Positions 21,326-34,435 are shown, counted from the first letter of the stretch. The stretch is DNA of 64,000 nt from PFJX01 sp964393825 (GCA_964393825.1 CAYMUY010000020.1:1-64000); one strand, 5' to 3'. Numbers and translations: made by a program. Notes: generated from the sequence alone by a model not told the origin.

Positions 21326-23386
21326 CTAGCCGCCCAGCAATTCCCGCAGATGGCACTGCGCGTCGAAGCCCTTGCCGCGGCGGAGGCGGCGCTTGTAGGC
21401 GCCGTCCGGCTGCATGTCCCAGGCGCGCAAGTTGTCCCTCAGGCAAGGCTTGAGTCCTTCGTTGATGACGCGCTTCTTCAGCTTAGGGTCGAGCAGCGGG
21501 AACCCGGTCTCGATGCGGCGGAAGAAATTGCGATCCATCCAGTCGGCGCTGGCCAGCCAGACATCTTCCTGGCCGCCGTTCCAGAAGTAGAAGATGCGGT
21601 GATGTTCCAGGAAACGGCCGATGATGGAACGCACCCGGATGTTTTCCGAGAGGCCGGGAATACCGGGTTTGAGGGCGCAGACCCCGCGCACGATGAGATC
21701 CACCTTGACTCCGGCCTGGCTGGCTTCATAGAGCGCGTGGATGACCTTGGCTTCGAGCAGGGAGTTCATCTTGGCGATGACATGGGCTTTCTCGCCCGCC
21801 TTCGCCCGTTCGGTTTCGTTGCGGATCGCCTGCATCATGCGCGGGTGCAGGGTGAAGGGTGATTGCAGCAGGTGCTGGTGCTCATGGGCGCGGCCCAGGC
21901 CGGTCAGCTGCATGAACACGTCGTTGACGTCCTGGCACAGTTCGGGATGGCAGGTCATCAGGCCGAAATCGGTGTAGAGCCTGGCGGTGCGCGGGTGGTA
22001 GTTGCCGGTCCCCAGGTGCGCATAGCGTTTCAGCTTGCCGTTTTCACGACGCACCACCAGCGCCAGCTTGGCGTGGGTCTTGTAGCCGACGACGCCATAG
22101 ACCACATGGGCGCCGGCCTTTTCCAGCTGTTCCGCCCAGTTGATGTTGGCTTCCTCGTCGAATCGCGCCATCAGTTCCACCACGGCGGTGACTTCCTTGC
22201 CGCGCTGCGCGGCGAGGATCAGCTGGCGCATCAGTTCCGAGTCGTTGCCGGTGCGGTAGACGGTCTGGCGGATGGCCAGCACGTTGGGATCGGCCGCCGC
22301 CTCGCGGATGAAGTCGATCACCGGCTGGAAGGATTGATAGGGATGATGCAGCAGGATGTCGCCGGCGGCGATGGCCTGGAAGATGCTCGGGTATTTCGCG
22401 AGCGGTGCCGGCAGCCCGGGCGTGAAGGGAGGGAATTTCAGATCGGGCCGATCCACCTGGTCCGGCACGCTCATCAGGCGTACCAGGTTGACCGGGCCAT
22501 GGACCTGATAAAGGTCATCCGGCCCGAGCTCGAACTGGTTGAGCAGGAACCGGCTCATTTCCTCGGAACAGTTGTCGGCCACTTCCAGGCGCACGGCGTC
22601 ACCGTAATGGCGGTGCGGCAGTTCGCCCTGGAGTTGTTCGCGCAGGTTCTTGTTTTCCTCGTCGTCGACGAACAGGTCGGAATTGCGGGTGACCCGGAAC
22701 TGGTAACAGCCACGCACCTCCATGCCGGAGAACAACTCGCCGACGTGGGCATGCAGGATGGAGGAAAGGAACACCAGGCCAAACTCGCAGCCGGCGATGG
22801 CGCTGGGCAACTGGATCACCCGCGGCAGGGAACGCGGCGCCTGCACCACGGCGCGGCCGGAATTGCGGCCGAAGGCGTCCTTGCCGGCCAGCTCCACCGC
22901 GAAGTGCAGGCTCTTGTTCAGCACATTCGGGAAGGGATGCGCGGGATCGAGCCCGATGGGAGTCAACACCGGCATCAACTGATTGAAGAAGTATTCGCGG
23001 ATCCAGTCCGCCTGCTCCTCGCTCCAGTGGGTGCGGCGCAGGAAACGGATGTCCTCGTTGCCCAGTGCCGGGATCACTTCGTTGTTGAACAGGTCGTACT
23101 GGCGATTCACCAGCTCATGGGCGACCTGCGCCACCGCCTTGAACACGCGGCGGGCGGTGAGGCCATCCGGCCCGGTCATGTGTGGATTGAGGCGAATCTG
23201 CTCCTTCAGCCCGGCCACCCGGATCTCGAAGAACTCGTCCATGTTGCTGGCGAAGATGCACAGGAAGCGCAGTCTCTCCAGCAGGGGGGTGTCCGGATCT
23301 TCCGCCTGCGCGAGCACGCGCCGGTTGAATTCCAGCAAACCCAGTTCACGGTTGATCAGGAAATTGGCGGTCGACTGAGAGCTCAT
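21326..23386 (-). CDS. ppk1: polyphosphate kinase 1
   Basis: 686 residues from the ATG at 23386, preceded by AGAGG. N-terminal INRELGLLEFNRRVL, the catalytic-histidine segment YKTHAKLALVVRRE (phospho-His), second histidine region GRFLEHHRIFYFWNGG, and PLD-like motifs are all present. Ppk1 reversibly polymerises ATP gamma-phosphate into polyphosphate. It is divergent from a CYTH-CHAD protein gene with only 73 bp between the two starts, suggesting shared control of polyphosphate metabolism. Confidence 0.97.
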   Translation of the reverse strand: MSSQSTANFLINRELGLLEFNRRVLAQAEDPDTPLLERLRFLCIFASNMDEFFEIRVAGLKEQIRLNPHMTGPDGLTARRVFKAVAQVAHELVNRQYDLFNNEVIPALGNEDIRFLRRTHWSEEQADWIREYFFNQLMPVLTPIGLDPAHPFPNVLNKSLHFAVELAGKDAFGRNSGRAVVQAPRSLPRVIQLPSAIAGCEFGLVFLSSILHAHVGELFSGMEVRGCYQFRVTRNSDLFVDDEENKNLREQLQGELPHRHYGDAVRLEVADNCSEEMSRFLLNQFELGPDDLYQVHGPVNLVRLMSVPDQVDRPDLKFPPFTPGLPAPLAKYPSIFQAIAAGDILLHHPYQSFQPVIDFIREAAADPNVLAIRQTVYRTGNDSELMRQLILAAQRGKEVTAVVELMARFDEEANINWAEQLEKAGAHVVYGVVGYKTHAKLALVVRRENGKLKRYAHLGTGNYHPRTARLYTDFGLMTCHPELCQDVNDVFMQLTGLGRAHEHQHLLQSPFTLHPRMMQAIRNETERAKAGEKAHVIAKMNSLLEAKVIHALYEASQAGVKVDLIVRGVCALKPGIPGLSENIRVRSIIGRFLEHHRIFYFWNGGQEDVWLASADWMDRNFFRRIETGFPLLDPKLKKRVINEGLKPCLRDNLRAWDMQPDGAYKRRLRRGKGFDAQCHLRELLGG

Positions 23387-23459
23387 GGGGCCTCTGTAAC
23401 ATTGAGAAACGCGGGCGATGCTACCCTCAAGATGTGTCGCCATCTATCGTGCCCATCAC

Positions 23460-24899
23460 ATGGAAATCGAACTCAAGCTCGTGCTCGATCCCGCCGCCGT
23501 CGCCCGCTTCCGGCGGCATCCCTTGCTGGCGGGCGGCAAGCCTGAGCGACGCAAGTTGCACAGCATCTATTTCGATAGCGCCGATTTCGCGCTCACCGGC
23601 CGCAAGATCGCCTTGCGCCTGCGCCGGGTCGGCTACCACTGGGTGCAGACGCTCAAGGCTGCCGCACCGGCGGTGGGCGCCCTGAGCGCGCGGCCGGAAT
23701 GGGAGGCGCAGGTGATGGGCAACACCCCCGACCTGGCGGTGCTGCCGAAGGACGCCCGGGCGCTGCTCGCAGGCGTCCCGCCCCTGCTGCCGGTATTCGT
23801 CACCGACGTGCAGCGCACCACCTGGCAGGTGCAGGTCGGCGACTCGGACATGGAAATCGCGCTGGATCAGGGCGAGATCCGTTCCGGGAAACACGCGATG
23901 CCGGTGTCCGAGGTCGAACTGGAATTGAAGGCCGGCGCGCCGGACGGCCTCTTCACCGCCGCCCTGGCCCTGCTGGAATGGGTGCCGCTGCGCATCGACT
24001 CGCGCAGCAAGGCAGCCCGCGGGTACCAGCTGGCCGGAGCCGTGGTCCCGTCGCCCTGCAAGGCAAAATGGCCAAAGCTGAAGCGGGCGGCAGCGGCGGA
24101 CACAAGCTGGGTCGCCCTGGCCGAGGCGGCGCTGGGGCAACTGGTCGACAACCTGCCAGGCTTTCTCGAACAGGCCGAGGAGACCGAATACCTGCATCAA
24201 ACCCGCGTCGCCCTGCGCCGCCTGCTGAGCCTGGCACCGCTGCGGCCCCGAACCGACCAGGACTGGCCGGCGCTGTTGCGAGAACAGATGACGGTGTTGA
24301 ATCCGGCGCGGGACTGGGACGTGTTCCTCGCGGAAACCCTGCCGCGACTGGCGTTGCCGCATGATCCGGCGTTCCTCGCGGGGGTGGCGGCGCAGGCCAC
24401 AGCGGCACGGCAGGTGGCACAAGCCGCTCTCGAATCGGCCGCCTTCACGCGCGCCGTGCTGCGGCTCGGCCAGAGCCTGCTGCATGCCAGCGCCGACGGG
24501 CCGAACAGCGGCGACTGGGCCGCACGGGTTTTGCAACGGCGCTGGCAAACCGTGCGCCGCCGCGGCGCGGCGCTGAGCGGTGGCGATGCCGCCGCCCGCC
24601 ATCGCCTGCGCATCGCGGTAAAGAAGCTGCGCTACGCCACCGATGCCCTGGCCAGCCTCTACGGCAAACACGCCGCGAAGACGATGACGGCGCTGGAAGC
24701 GGTGCAGAACGACCTCGGCGCACTCAACGACCTGACCGTGGCGGCGCGTCTCATGAATGGCCTTATCACGGCCCACCCGGAAGCCGCTTTCAGCGCCGGC
24801 CAGGTGGTTGGCCAATTGCGCTGCGAAACCCGTGGCCACGCCGGCCCGGACCAGCGGCTCGTGCGTGACCTGGCTGCGATCAGGCCGTTCTGGAAGTGA
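23460..24899 (+). CDS. CYTH-CHAD protein (triphosphatase/polyphosphate-associated)
   Basis: About 479 residues from the ATG at 23460. The N-terminal CYTH domain opens with MEIELKL, the ExExK signature, and continues with alternating basic/acidic strands (KIALRLRR, EIALDQGEI, SEVELELK, RIDSRSKAARGY), as in inorganic triphosphatases. The C-terminal CHAD domain (about 210-479) has conserved histidines and arginines (YLHQTRVALRRL, RHRLRIAVKKLRYATDAL) that bind polyphosphate. Known CHAD proteins locate to polyphosphate granules. Position opposite ppk1 supports a role in polyphosphate or triphosphate turnover. Confidence 0.93.
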   Translation: MEIELKLVLDPAAVARFRRHPLLAGGKPERRKLHSIYFDSADFALTGRKIALRLRRVGYHWVQTLKAAAPAVGALSARPEWEAQVMGNTPDLAVLPKDARALLAGVPPLLPVFVTDVQRTTWQVQVGDSDMEIALDQGEIRSGKHAMPVSEVELELKAGAPDGLFTAALALLEWVPLRIDSRSKAARGYQLAGAVVPSPCKAKWPKLKRAAAADTSWVALAEAALGQLVDNLPGFLEQAEETEYLHQTRVALRRLLSLAPLRPRTDQDWPALLREQMTVLNPARDWDVFLAETLPRLALPHDPAFLAGVAAQATAARQVAQAALESAAFTRAVLRLGQSLLHASADGPNSGDWAARVLQRRWQTVRRRGAALSGGDAAARHRLRIAVKKLRYATDALASLYGKHAAKTMTALEAVQNDLGALNDLTVAARLMNGLITAHPEAAFSAGQVVGQLRCETRGHAGPDQRLVRDLAAIRPFWK

Positions 24900-25043
24900 G
24901 CCTGGGGCGGCACACGGATGCGGCACCGGCAGCCGGTCATCCCCGGCAACCGGGTCACGTGGCAAACAGGCGGTCACACAAGGCGTGCCGGCCGCATTCC
25001 CGGGTAAAATCGGCTTCCCTTTTTGCCCTGCCAGATAATCGCC

Positions 25044-27710
<2,667 letters not shown>

Positions 27711-27719
<9 letters not shown>

Positions 27720-27764
27720 GCGGGCTCGCCCAGAAGTAAAAAAGCCGGCGCAAGCCGGCTTTTT
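27711..27764 (+). repeat. 54-bp direct repeat, copy A (acnA 3' end and terminator)
   Basis: Runs from the last acnA codons through the stop codon and terminator. It matches 28566-28619 at about 47 of 54 bases, including the CTGGGCTGAG start, CAGAAGTAA middle and terminator stem. The two copies bracket the RelE/HTH toxin-antitoxin pair. Confidence 0.85.
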
Positions 27765-27768
27765 TACT
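27735..27768. terminator. intrinsic terminator after acnA
   Basis: Perfect 15-bp inverted repeat: A-run, AGCCGGC, loop GCAA, GCCGGCT, T-run. It starts 16 bases after the acnA stop codon. A near copy lies at 28596-28619. Confidence 0.95.
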
Positions 27769-27844
27769 GGCAGGCAGTGAAAACAAGATCACCACGAGTT
27801 AAATATTACTTAACCAACAATGGCAGATTATTTAACATACACCC

Positions 27845-28102
27845 ATGCTCACGCTACGCTTCGCCAAGCCCGCCCTCAAGACGCTGTTGAAGATGCCGAC
27901 CGGCATCGCCAAGCGGATACGCGCGGAGCTGGATAGCGTCGCCGCCGGCCCGGCGGCTTATCGTGGCGACTGGAAGCCGCTGCAAGGTTCGGATTTCTGG
28001 CATTTGCGAGTGGGCGACTGGCGCGCGATCTGCGAATTGCGTAATGGCGAACTGGTATTACTGGTGGTCAAGATTTCACCGAGAGGAGACGCCTACAAAT
28101 GA
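27845..28102 (+). CDS. RelE/ParE-family toxin
   Basis: 85 residues, short and basic, with the RelE-like core (KTLLKMPTGIAKRIRAEL, WHLRVGDWRAICELRNGELVLLVVKISPRGDAY). The RVGDWRAI...VxKIxxRGxAY pattern is typical of RelE toxins, which cleave mRNA on the ribosome. Its last bases overlap the ATG of the next gene (ATGA), the usual coupling of toxin and antitoxin; here toxin comes first, as in HigBA-like order. The surrounding DNA is AT-richer upstream (27780-27840), consistent with a promoter and with a recent insertion. Confidence 0.88.
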   Translation: MLTLRFAKPALKTLLKMPTGIAKRIRAELDSVAAGPAAYRGDWKPLQGSDFWHLRVGDWRAICELRNGELVLLVVKISPRGDAYK

Positions 28103-28455
28103 GCACACAATTCATCGAATTGAATGGGGTACCGGCTTTTGCCGTGGTGCCGCTGGCGGAATGGAATGCCCTGCTCGCCCGCCTGGAAGATCTGCAAGAC
28201 ATCGCGGACGCCAGGGCCGAACGTGGAGCAGAGGCCTTCCCCGCCGAATTTGCCGACCGTCTGCTGGCCGGCGAATCGCCGCTACGGGTCTGGCGCGACC
28301 ATCGCGGCCTGACCTTGCAGGCACTGGCCGAGGCCTGCGGGGTAACGCGGCAGATGCTGTCCATGGTCGAGCACGGCAAGGCCAAACCCTCGGCCGACCT
28401 GCTCGGCAAACTGGCCAGCGCCCTCGGCTGCGACATGGACGATCTGCACGGCTAA
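28099..28455 (+). CDS. HTH (Xre/HigA-like) antitoxin
   Basis: 118 residues. The N-terminal part (FIELNGVPAFAVVPLAEWNALLARLED) resembles a Phd/YefM-like strand-helix segment, and the C-terminal half (about 58-117) is an Xre-type helix-turn-helix (GLTLQALAEACGVTRQMLSMVEHGKAKPSADLLGKLA). It overlaps the toxin by four bases and would repress the pair and neutralise the toxin. A terminator copy follows at 28596-28619. Confidence 0.88.
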   Translation: MSTQFIELNGVPAFAVVPLAEWNALLARLEDLQDIADARAERGAEAFPAEFADRLLAGESPLRVWRDHRGLTLQALAEACGVTRQMLSMVEHGKAKPSADLLGKLASALGCDMDDLHG

Positions 28456-28471
28456 AACCGTGTGTGCTTTC

Positions 28472-28555
28472 GTTACCACGCTGAAGCGTGGGAACCAATC
28501 AACCCGATACCCAACCATGCCGGGTTACGCCGACAACAAACCGTCGGCTAACCCG
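28472..28555. repeat. two palindromic repeats after the antitoxin
   Basis: GTTACCACGCTGAAGCGTGGGAAC (28472-28495) is an imperfect copy of the palindrome at 29372-29395. A second inverted repeat, CGGGTTACGCCGAC / GTCGGCTAACCCG, spans 28521-28555. Both look like dispersed REP-type elements. Confidence 0.75.
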
Positions 28556-28565
28556 AGCTACGCAA

Positions 28566-28619
28566 CTGGGCTGAGGCGGTTCGCTCAGAAGTAATAAAGC
28601 CGGCGTGAGCCGGCTTTTT
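28566..28619 (+). repeat. 54-bp direct repeat, copy B (displaced acnA terminator)
   Basis: Near copy of 27711-27764, including the equivalent of the acnA stop-codon region and the terminator hairpin, although no acnA coding sequence precedes it. Confidence 0.85.
28596..28619. terminator. intrinsic terminator between antitoxin and nucleotidyltransferase genes
   Basis: AAAGCCGGC / GCCGGCTTT stem with loop GTGA followed by T run. It sits between the plus-strand toxin-antitoxin pair and the converging minus-strand gene whose stop codon begins at its edge, so it can serve both. Confidence 0.9.
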
Positions 28620-29074
28620 CATGGCTTCTTCAACCGCCGCAACATGGCCTTGTCCAGCACGTCCTTTTCCCGGTAATCCGTCTTTGCTTTCAGCAGACCG
28701 TCGATGTCGAGGACGGGGATGGACACGCCGTCCAGTTCCACGAGCCGGACATGGGGTTGCAGCGTCTCGAAGGTTTCGCCATTCACCGCGAACAGGATGT
28801 CGATGACGATGCGATCGGCGATGCGGATGTTTTCGATGTCGGGCTCGTTCGCCTCGCGGCTGAACCAGGCGGGATCGATGTCCCGCGCGGATTCGAGGAA
28901 GGACAGACCCTCGATCAGATGCGCGCCGTTGGCGGTATCGAATGGAACCAGGATGTCCACGTCCTCGGTGGCGCGGACGATGCCATTCAGGCGCACCGCG
29001 TGCCCGCCCACCAGGATGTAGCGCACGCCCCGAGTTTGCAGGCCGCGGCAGACCTCAAGCAGGTCGTTTTGCAT
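28619..29074 (-). CDS. nucleotidyltransferase-fold protein (AbiEii/DUF6036-like)
   Basis: About 151 residues from the ATG at 29074. It shows the nucleotidyltransferase-like pattern YILVGGHAVRLNGIVRATEDVDILV, that is GG(H) followed by DxD, seen in AbiEii-type and DUF6036 proteins, many of which belong to toxin-antitoxin or defence loci. IVIDILFAV supplies a possible third acidic residue, and KTDYREKDVLDKAML near the end matches the family's C-terminal helix. It overlaps the small upstream gene by 20 bases. Function is not known; a toxin or antitoxin role is inferred from context. Confidence 0.75.
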   Translation of the reverse strand: MQNDLLEVCRGLQTRGVRYILVGGHAVRLNGIVRATEDVDILVPFDTANGAHLIEGLSFLESARDIDPAWFSREANEPDIENIRIADRIVIDILFAVNGETFETLQPHVRLVELDGVSIPVLDIDGLLKAKTDYREKDVLDKAMLRRLKKP

Positions 29075-29279
29075 GCTGCTGGAACCAGTCCTGGCGTCGG
29101 CGTTCCTTGTCCTCGTCCATGGCGACGAAAAAGGCATGGCTGCCACGGAAGACGCCACGCGGCTGGAAGTCCGGCATCCCCGGCAGCCGGGTCATGGCAT
29201 CCAGGCGGGCGCCACGCTCCAGGGCTTCCTGAGGGGTGGCGGCGAATTCCCGCCACAGGTGATTGCCGACGATACGCAT
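29055..29279 (-). CDS. small protein of unknown function paired with nucleotidyltransferase
   Basis: 74 residues from the ATG at 29279 (MRIVGNHLWREFAATPQEALERGARL), ending QQHAKRPA. It is charged, has no membrane segment and I do not recognise a family. It overlaps the start of the nucleotidyltransferase gene by 20 bases, so the two are probably co-translated and may form a toxin-antitoxin-like pair. Confidence 0.55.
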   Translation of the reverse strand: MRIVGNHLWREFAATPQEALERGARLDAMTRLPGMPDFQPRGVFRGSHAFFVAMDEDKERRRQDWFQQHAKRPA

Positions 29280-29371
29280 GTGATCTCCAGACCCAATCAA
29301 GGTGCTCGAAGCTTAGCAGCTTGTCGGATCCTGACGACCAGTAGCCTGGTGACCAACCCGACCGTGCTCTC

Positions 29372-29395
29372 GTTCCCACGCTGGAGCGTGGGAAC
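29372..29395. repeat. perfect palindromic repeat
   Basis: GTTCCCACGCT / AGCGTGGGAAC with a two-base centre. A related copy lies at 28472-28495; together they flank the nucleotidyltransferase pair. Confidence 0.85.
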
Positions 29396-29403
29396 CAGGT
29401 CAA

Positions 29404-29697
29404 TCAGGCCATCCGCTCCCGCCAATACCCCGGCTGCCGATGCAGGTTCATCACCGCGACGATCCAGATGCGCCCCTCCTCCGCCGCATAGAGCACGTCT
29501 TACGGGAAGCGGTGCACCAGGGCGCGTCGGATGTCTCCTTCCAGCACCTGCCAGGCTTTCGGCAAAGCGCGAATGCGTTGGATCGTAGCGTATGTCTCGG
29601 CCGAGAAATCCAGGCCAAGGCCCGATGAGCAACCTTCGTAATACCTGATCGCGTCGAGGAACTCCGTTTCCGCCTCCGGGTGAAAGGCGTAGTTCAT
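29404..29697 (-). pseudogene. ParE/RelE-type toxin interrupted by a stop codon
   Basis: The frame opens MNYAFHPEAETEFLDAIRYYE and reads through a typical ParE toxin to VHRFP, then meets TAA at 29500-29502. Past that codon the same frame continues without a break as DVLYAAEEGRIWIVAVMNLHRQPGYW to a TGA at 29404-29406, exactly the family's C-terminus. Family members usually have tyrosine (TAT/TAC) after HRFP, so one base change explains the stop. The remaining 65 residues lack the C-terminal strands, so the toxin is probably inactive. The antitoxin upstream is intact. Confidence 0.85.
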
Positions 29698-29918
29698 TTC
29701 GCGTAAAGCTGGCGTATCCGCTCGAATACCACTTCACCGGGGATTGCTTCCACCCGTCCAGAGCGCAATTCATCCAGACGGCGGCGGGCAACAGCTGCCC
29801 ACTCGACGTCCAGTTCCGGTTCCGGTGGATTGAGGCTGGAAAGCAGGTTCTCCACCAGACGGGTGCGTTCCTCCACCGGCAATGCCGCCGCTTCGGCCAT
29901 CAATTCGCTGGTTTTCAT
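29694..29918 (-). CDS. addiction-module antitoxin (ParE partner)
   Basis: 74 residues, MKTSELMAEAAALPVEERTRLVENLLSSL, typical of the short addiction-module component family whose LPxEERxxLVExLLxSL helix is conserved. Its stop overlaps the toxin start by four bases. With the toxin broken, it would be a leftover antitoxin that may still bind its promoter or block related toxins. Confidence 0.85.
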   Translation of the reverse strand: MKTSELMAEAAALPVEERTRLVENLLSSLNPPEPELDVEWAAVARRRLDELRSGRVEAIPGEVVFERIRQLYAK

Positions 29919-29989
29919 TCGACCTCCTTCAATACAAAGGGCGATTCGAGTCTATCAGCCCGATTCGACCGAAGGTGACGGAGTCGGTG

Positions 29990-32584
<2,595 letters not shown>

Positions 32585-32613
32585 GGCGGACTCCTAATGG
32601 GATGACTGGCTCC

Positions 32614-32642
32614 TAAATGGGTGATCGCCTACCGGTTTCAAG
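32614..32642 (-). promoter_or_regulatory. sigma-32 type heat-shock promoter of clpB
   Basis: On the minus strand: CTTGAAA (32636-32642), 14-base spacer, CCCATTTA (32614-32621). This matches the sigma-32 consensus CTTGAAA-N13/14-CCCCATnT very well and lies 30 bases before the clpB ATG. Confidence 0.9.
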
Positions 32643-32675
32643 TGTAGGCGGTCTAGTCGCCGGGGATGACAAGAC

Positions 32676-33677
32676 TCAGAAGCGCGCGGAGAGGCTGATG
32701 GCGCCGTAGTGGTCGCCCTTGGCCTGGCCTTCGAATTCCCTGCTGCGAAAGACATGGGTGTAGGCCACCCGTGCCTTGGGCAAGGTCAGCACCAGGCCGG
32801 CCTGAAGGTCTCCCACCCAGGTCTTCTTGTCGACGCTCAAACTGTCGCGGAAGGTGTTGCCATCCAGAAAGAGATTGTTGAATACGGCACGACCGTCGAT
32901 GCCGGCGAAGAGATACCAGCCCGTCCCTTTCGCCTCCTGGAAAAATCCCGATCCGGGCAGGCTGGGACGGATGCGCGGCGGCCCGAAATCGCGTTCCAGA
33001 CCCTCACCAAGACGCAAGGTCACGCCACCGGTCAGATAGGTCGACACATTGCCGAGGCCGACCCCGAGGTGCGGCGTGATATCCATGGTCAGTCCGGAAC
33101 GCGGGTGTGGCCAGAGGTGACGCCATTTGCGCTCGTGCGTCAGGGACAGGGTCGGTTCATCGCCGAGCTGGTTTGCCCAGCCCTGGGCGCCCGGCACACC
33201 GATCAATTTGTGGAAGTTGTTTTGGACAGCCTCGCCCAGGGCCGATGGTCCAACGATGCCGAGGTCGAGTTCCCAGGTGTCCAGGATGTTGTCCGCTTCC
33301 GCCACCACTGCGAAGCCGCCGTAGAGATAGCCGGCGTAGGGCCGCTCGTTGGGCACCGGCGCGGTACGGGTGATGTCGTTGGGGGTGTAGATGTTGTGAC
33401 CGAGGGCATAGCCCGCCCGCAGGGTCGCGCCCGGTCGCACGAACGGCATGGACTTGGCGAACTGGCGGATATAGGCCGGCACGTCGTTGTCGCCGGAAAG
33501 ATAGCTCAGGCGCAGGCCATTGGTGTAGTGCTGGTCGGTGCCGGTGAATACATCGTTTTCGATGAGCAGGTTGTAGGTCCCGGATGTGGCGTCAGCGATC
33601 GCCGGCGATGCTCCGATCAAACCCAGAACCAGGCCCAGCGTCGAGATCATGCCGGTCAACTGATGTCGTAGATTCAT
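32676..33677 (-). CDS. LpxR-like outer-membrane lipid A deacylase family protein
   Basis: About 333 residues from the ATG at 33677, with a signal peptide (LGLVLGLIGASPAIADA). The mature start LLIENDVFTGTDQHYTNGLRLSYL matches the DUF2219/LpxR signature, and the sequence ends in aromatic-terminated beta strands (GAISLSARF), as outer-membrane barrels do. LpxR removes the 3'-acyloxyacyl group of lipid A in some bacteria; whether this homologue does so is not shown by sequence. It stands alone on the minus strand downstream of the repeat-tailed protein gene. Confidence 0.85.
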   Translation of the reverse strand: MNLRHQLTGMISTLGLVLGLIGASPAIADATSGTYNLLIENDVFTGTDQHYTNGLRLSYLSGDNDVPAYIRQFAKSMPFVRPGATLRAGYALGHNIYTPNDITRTAPVPNERPYAGYLYGGFAVVAEADNILDTWELDLGIVGPSALGEAVQNNFHKLIGVPGAQGWANQLGDEPTLSLTHERKWRHLWPHPRSGLTMDITPHLGVGLGNVSTYLTGGVTLRLGEGLERDFGPPRIRPSLPGSGFFQEAKGTGWYLFAGIDGRAVFNNLFLDGNTFRDSLSVDKKTWVGDLQAGLVLTLPKARVAYTHVFRSREFEGQAKGDHYGAISLSARF

Positions 33678-33880
33678 ACTGCGGCCAGATGGTGATTGGC
33701 GTCTCATACCAGCGATCCCGCGTTCATGGAGTGGCTGATTATGAAGCAACCCGGAGGCGCCCTACGCTTGCCCCCAGACCGTTTTACCAGGCAAGTAGCC
33801 GGCGGACATGACACTTTTCTAGCGGACCCGCCACAGGGCGGGCCCGGGTGTCACCAAACACAGCCGAACTCGGACAAGCT
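33678..33880. other. intergenic stretch, no gene seen
   Basis: About 200 bp between the LpxR-like gene and the repeat-tailed protein gene. It contains an inverted repeat CCCGCC / GGCGGG near 33828-33845 that may end the upstream minus-strand gene, but has no T run. A GTGTCATGTCCGCC-like string near 33800-33815 vaguely recalls insertion-sequence ends but no transposase remains. Confidence 0.3.
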
Positions 33881-34435
33881 TCAGCGACGATCCCCATAAC
33901 CCGGACGGCCCATGTCGACGGGACGACCCATGTCGACGGGACGGCCCATGTCGACGGGACGGCCCATGTCGACGGGACGGCCGACATCGATTGGGCGCCC
34001 TTTCTGATCGACCTGCTCCCGGTCATGCTTCTCGAACATGATGCGGCGGTTGGCTTCATCCAGCCGCTGCTCCAGGTTGGCCAGTTCCTGCGGACCCAGG
34101 CGTCCGTCGGCCATGTAGCGGCGCTCCATTGTGCTGATCGCCAGGTGTTCACGCAGCAGCCCGGTGGCTTCGCGCAGGGTCAGCTTGCCCTCTTCCATGC
34201 CACTCAGGATGCGTTGCAGCTGGGTGTCCATGCGTTGATCCAGCTGTTGCTGGCGCTCCCTCATGCTGGCGAGATAGCGTGCCTGCTGGGCGGCTGGCCC
34301 GCTCAACCAGGGGTTGTAGTTCTGATTGGCGCCGTAATAGACGTAGCCGGTGTCGGCCTGAGCAGAAGCGGTGCCCAGGGTCAGGGTGGTTAGGCCGATC
34401 AGGGCCAGGGATTTCATGGTGGTCGCGATTTTCAT
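33881..34435 (-). CDS. secreted protein with GRPVDM repeat tail
   Basis: About 184 residues from the ATG at 34435 (AAGGAG upstream). Signal peptide (SLALIGLTTLTLGTASAQA), then a helical, Gln/Arg-rich middle (about 45-130, ERQQQLDQRMDTQLQRILSGMEEGKLTLREA), which looks like periplasmic coiled-coil domains. The C-terminus has GRPIDV followed by four exact GRPVDM units and ends GYGDRR. Repeats of this kind expand or shrink by slippage. Function unknown; periplasmic or surface location is inferred. Confidence 0.75.
   Translation of the reverse strand: MKIATTMKSLALIGLTTLTLGTASAQADTGYVYYGANQNYNPWLSGPAAQQARYLASMRERQQQLDQRMDTQLQRILSGMEEGKLTLREATGLLREHLAISTMERRYMADGRLGPQELANLEQRLDEANRRIMFEKHDREQVDQKGRPIDVGRPVDMGRPVDMGRPVDMGRPVDMGRPGYGDRR
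33911..34000. repeat. 18-bp minisatellite inside coding sequence
   Basis: Five tandem 18-bp units, CATGTCGACGGGACGGCC and variants; three are identical, one differs at one base and the outermost is diverged. They encode the GRPVDM tail and contain a run of GTCGAC sites. Confidence 0.95.

Noticed and set aside
33784..33845. Insertion sequence end
   Set aside because: A GTGTCATGTCCGCC-like string and a GC palindrome were seen, but no matching second end and no transposase.
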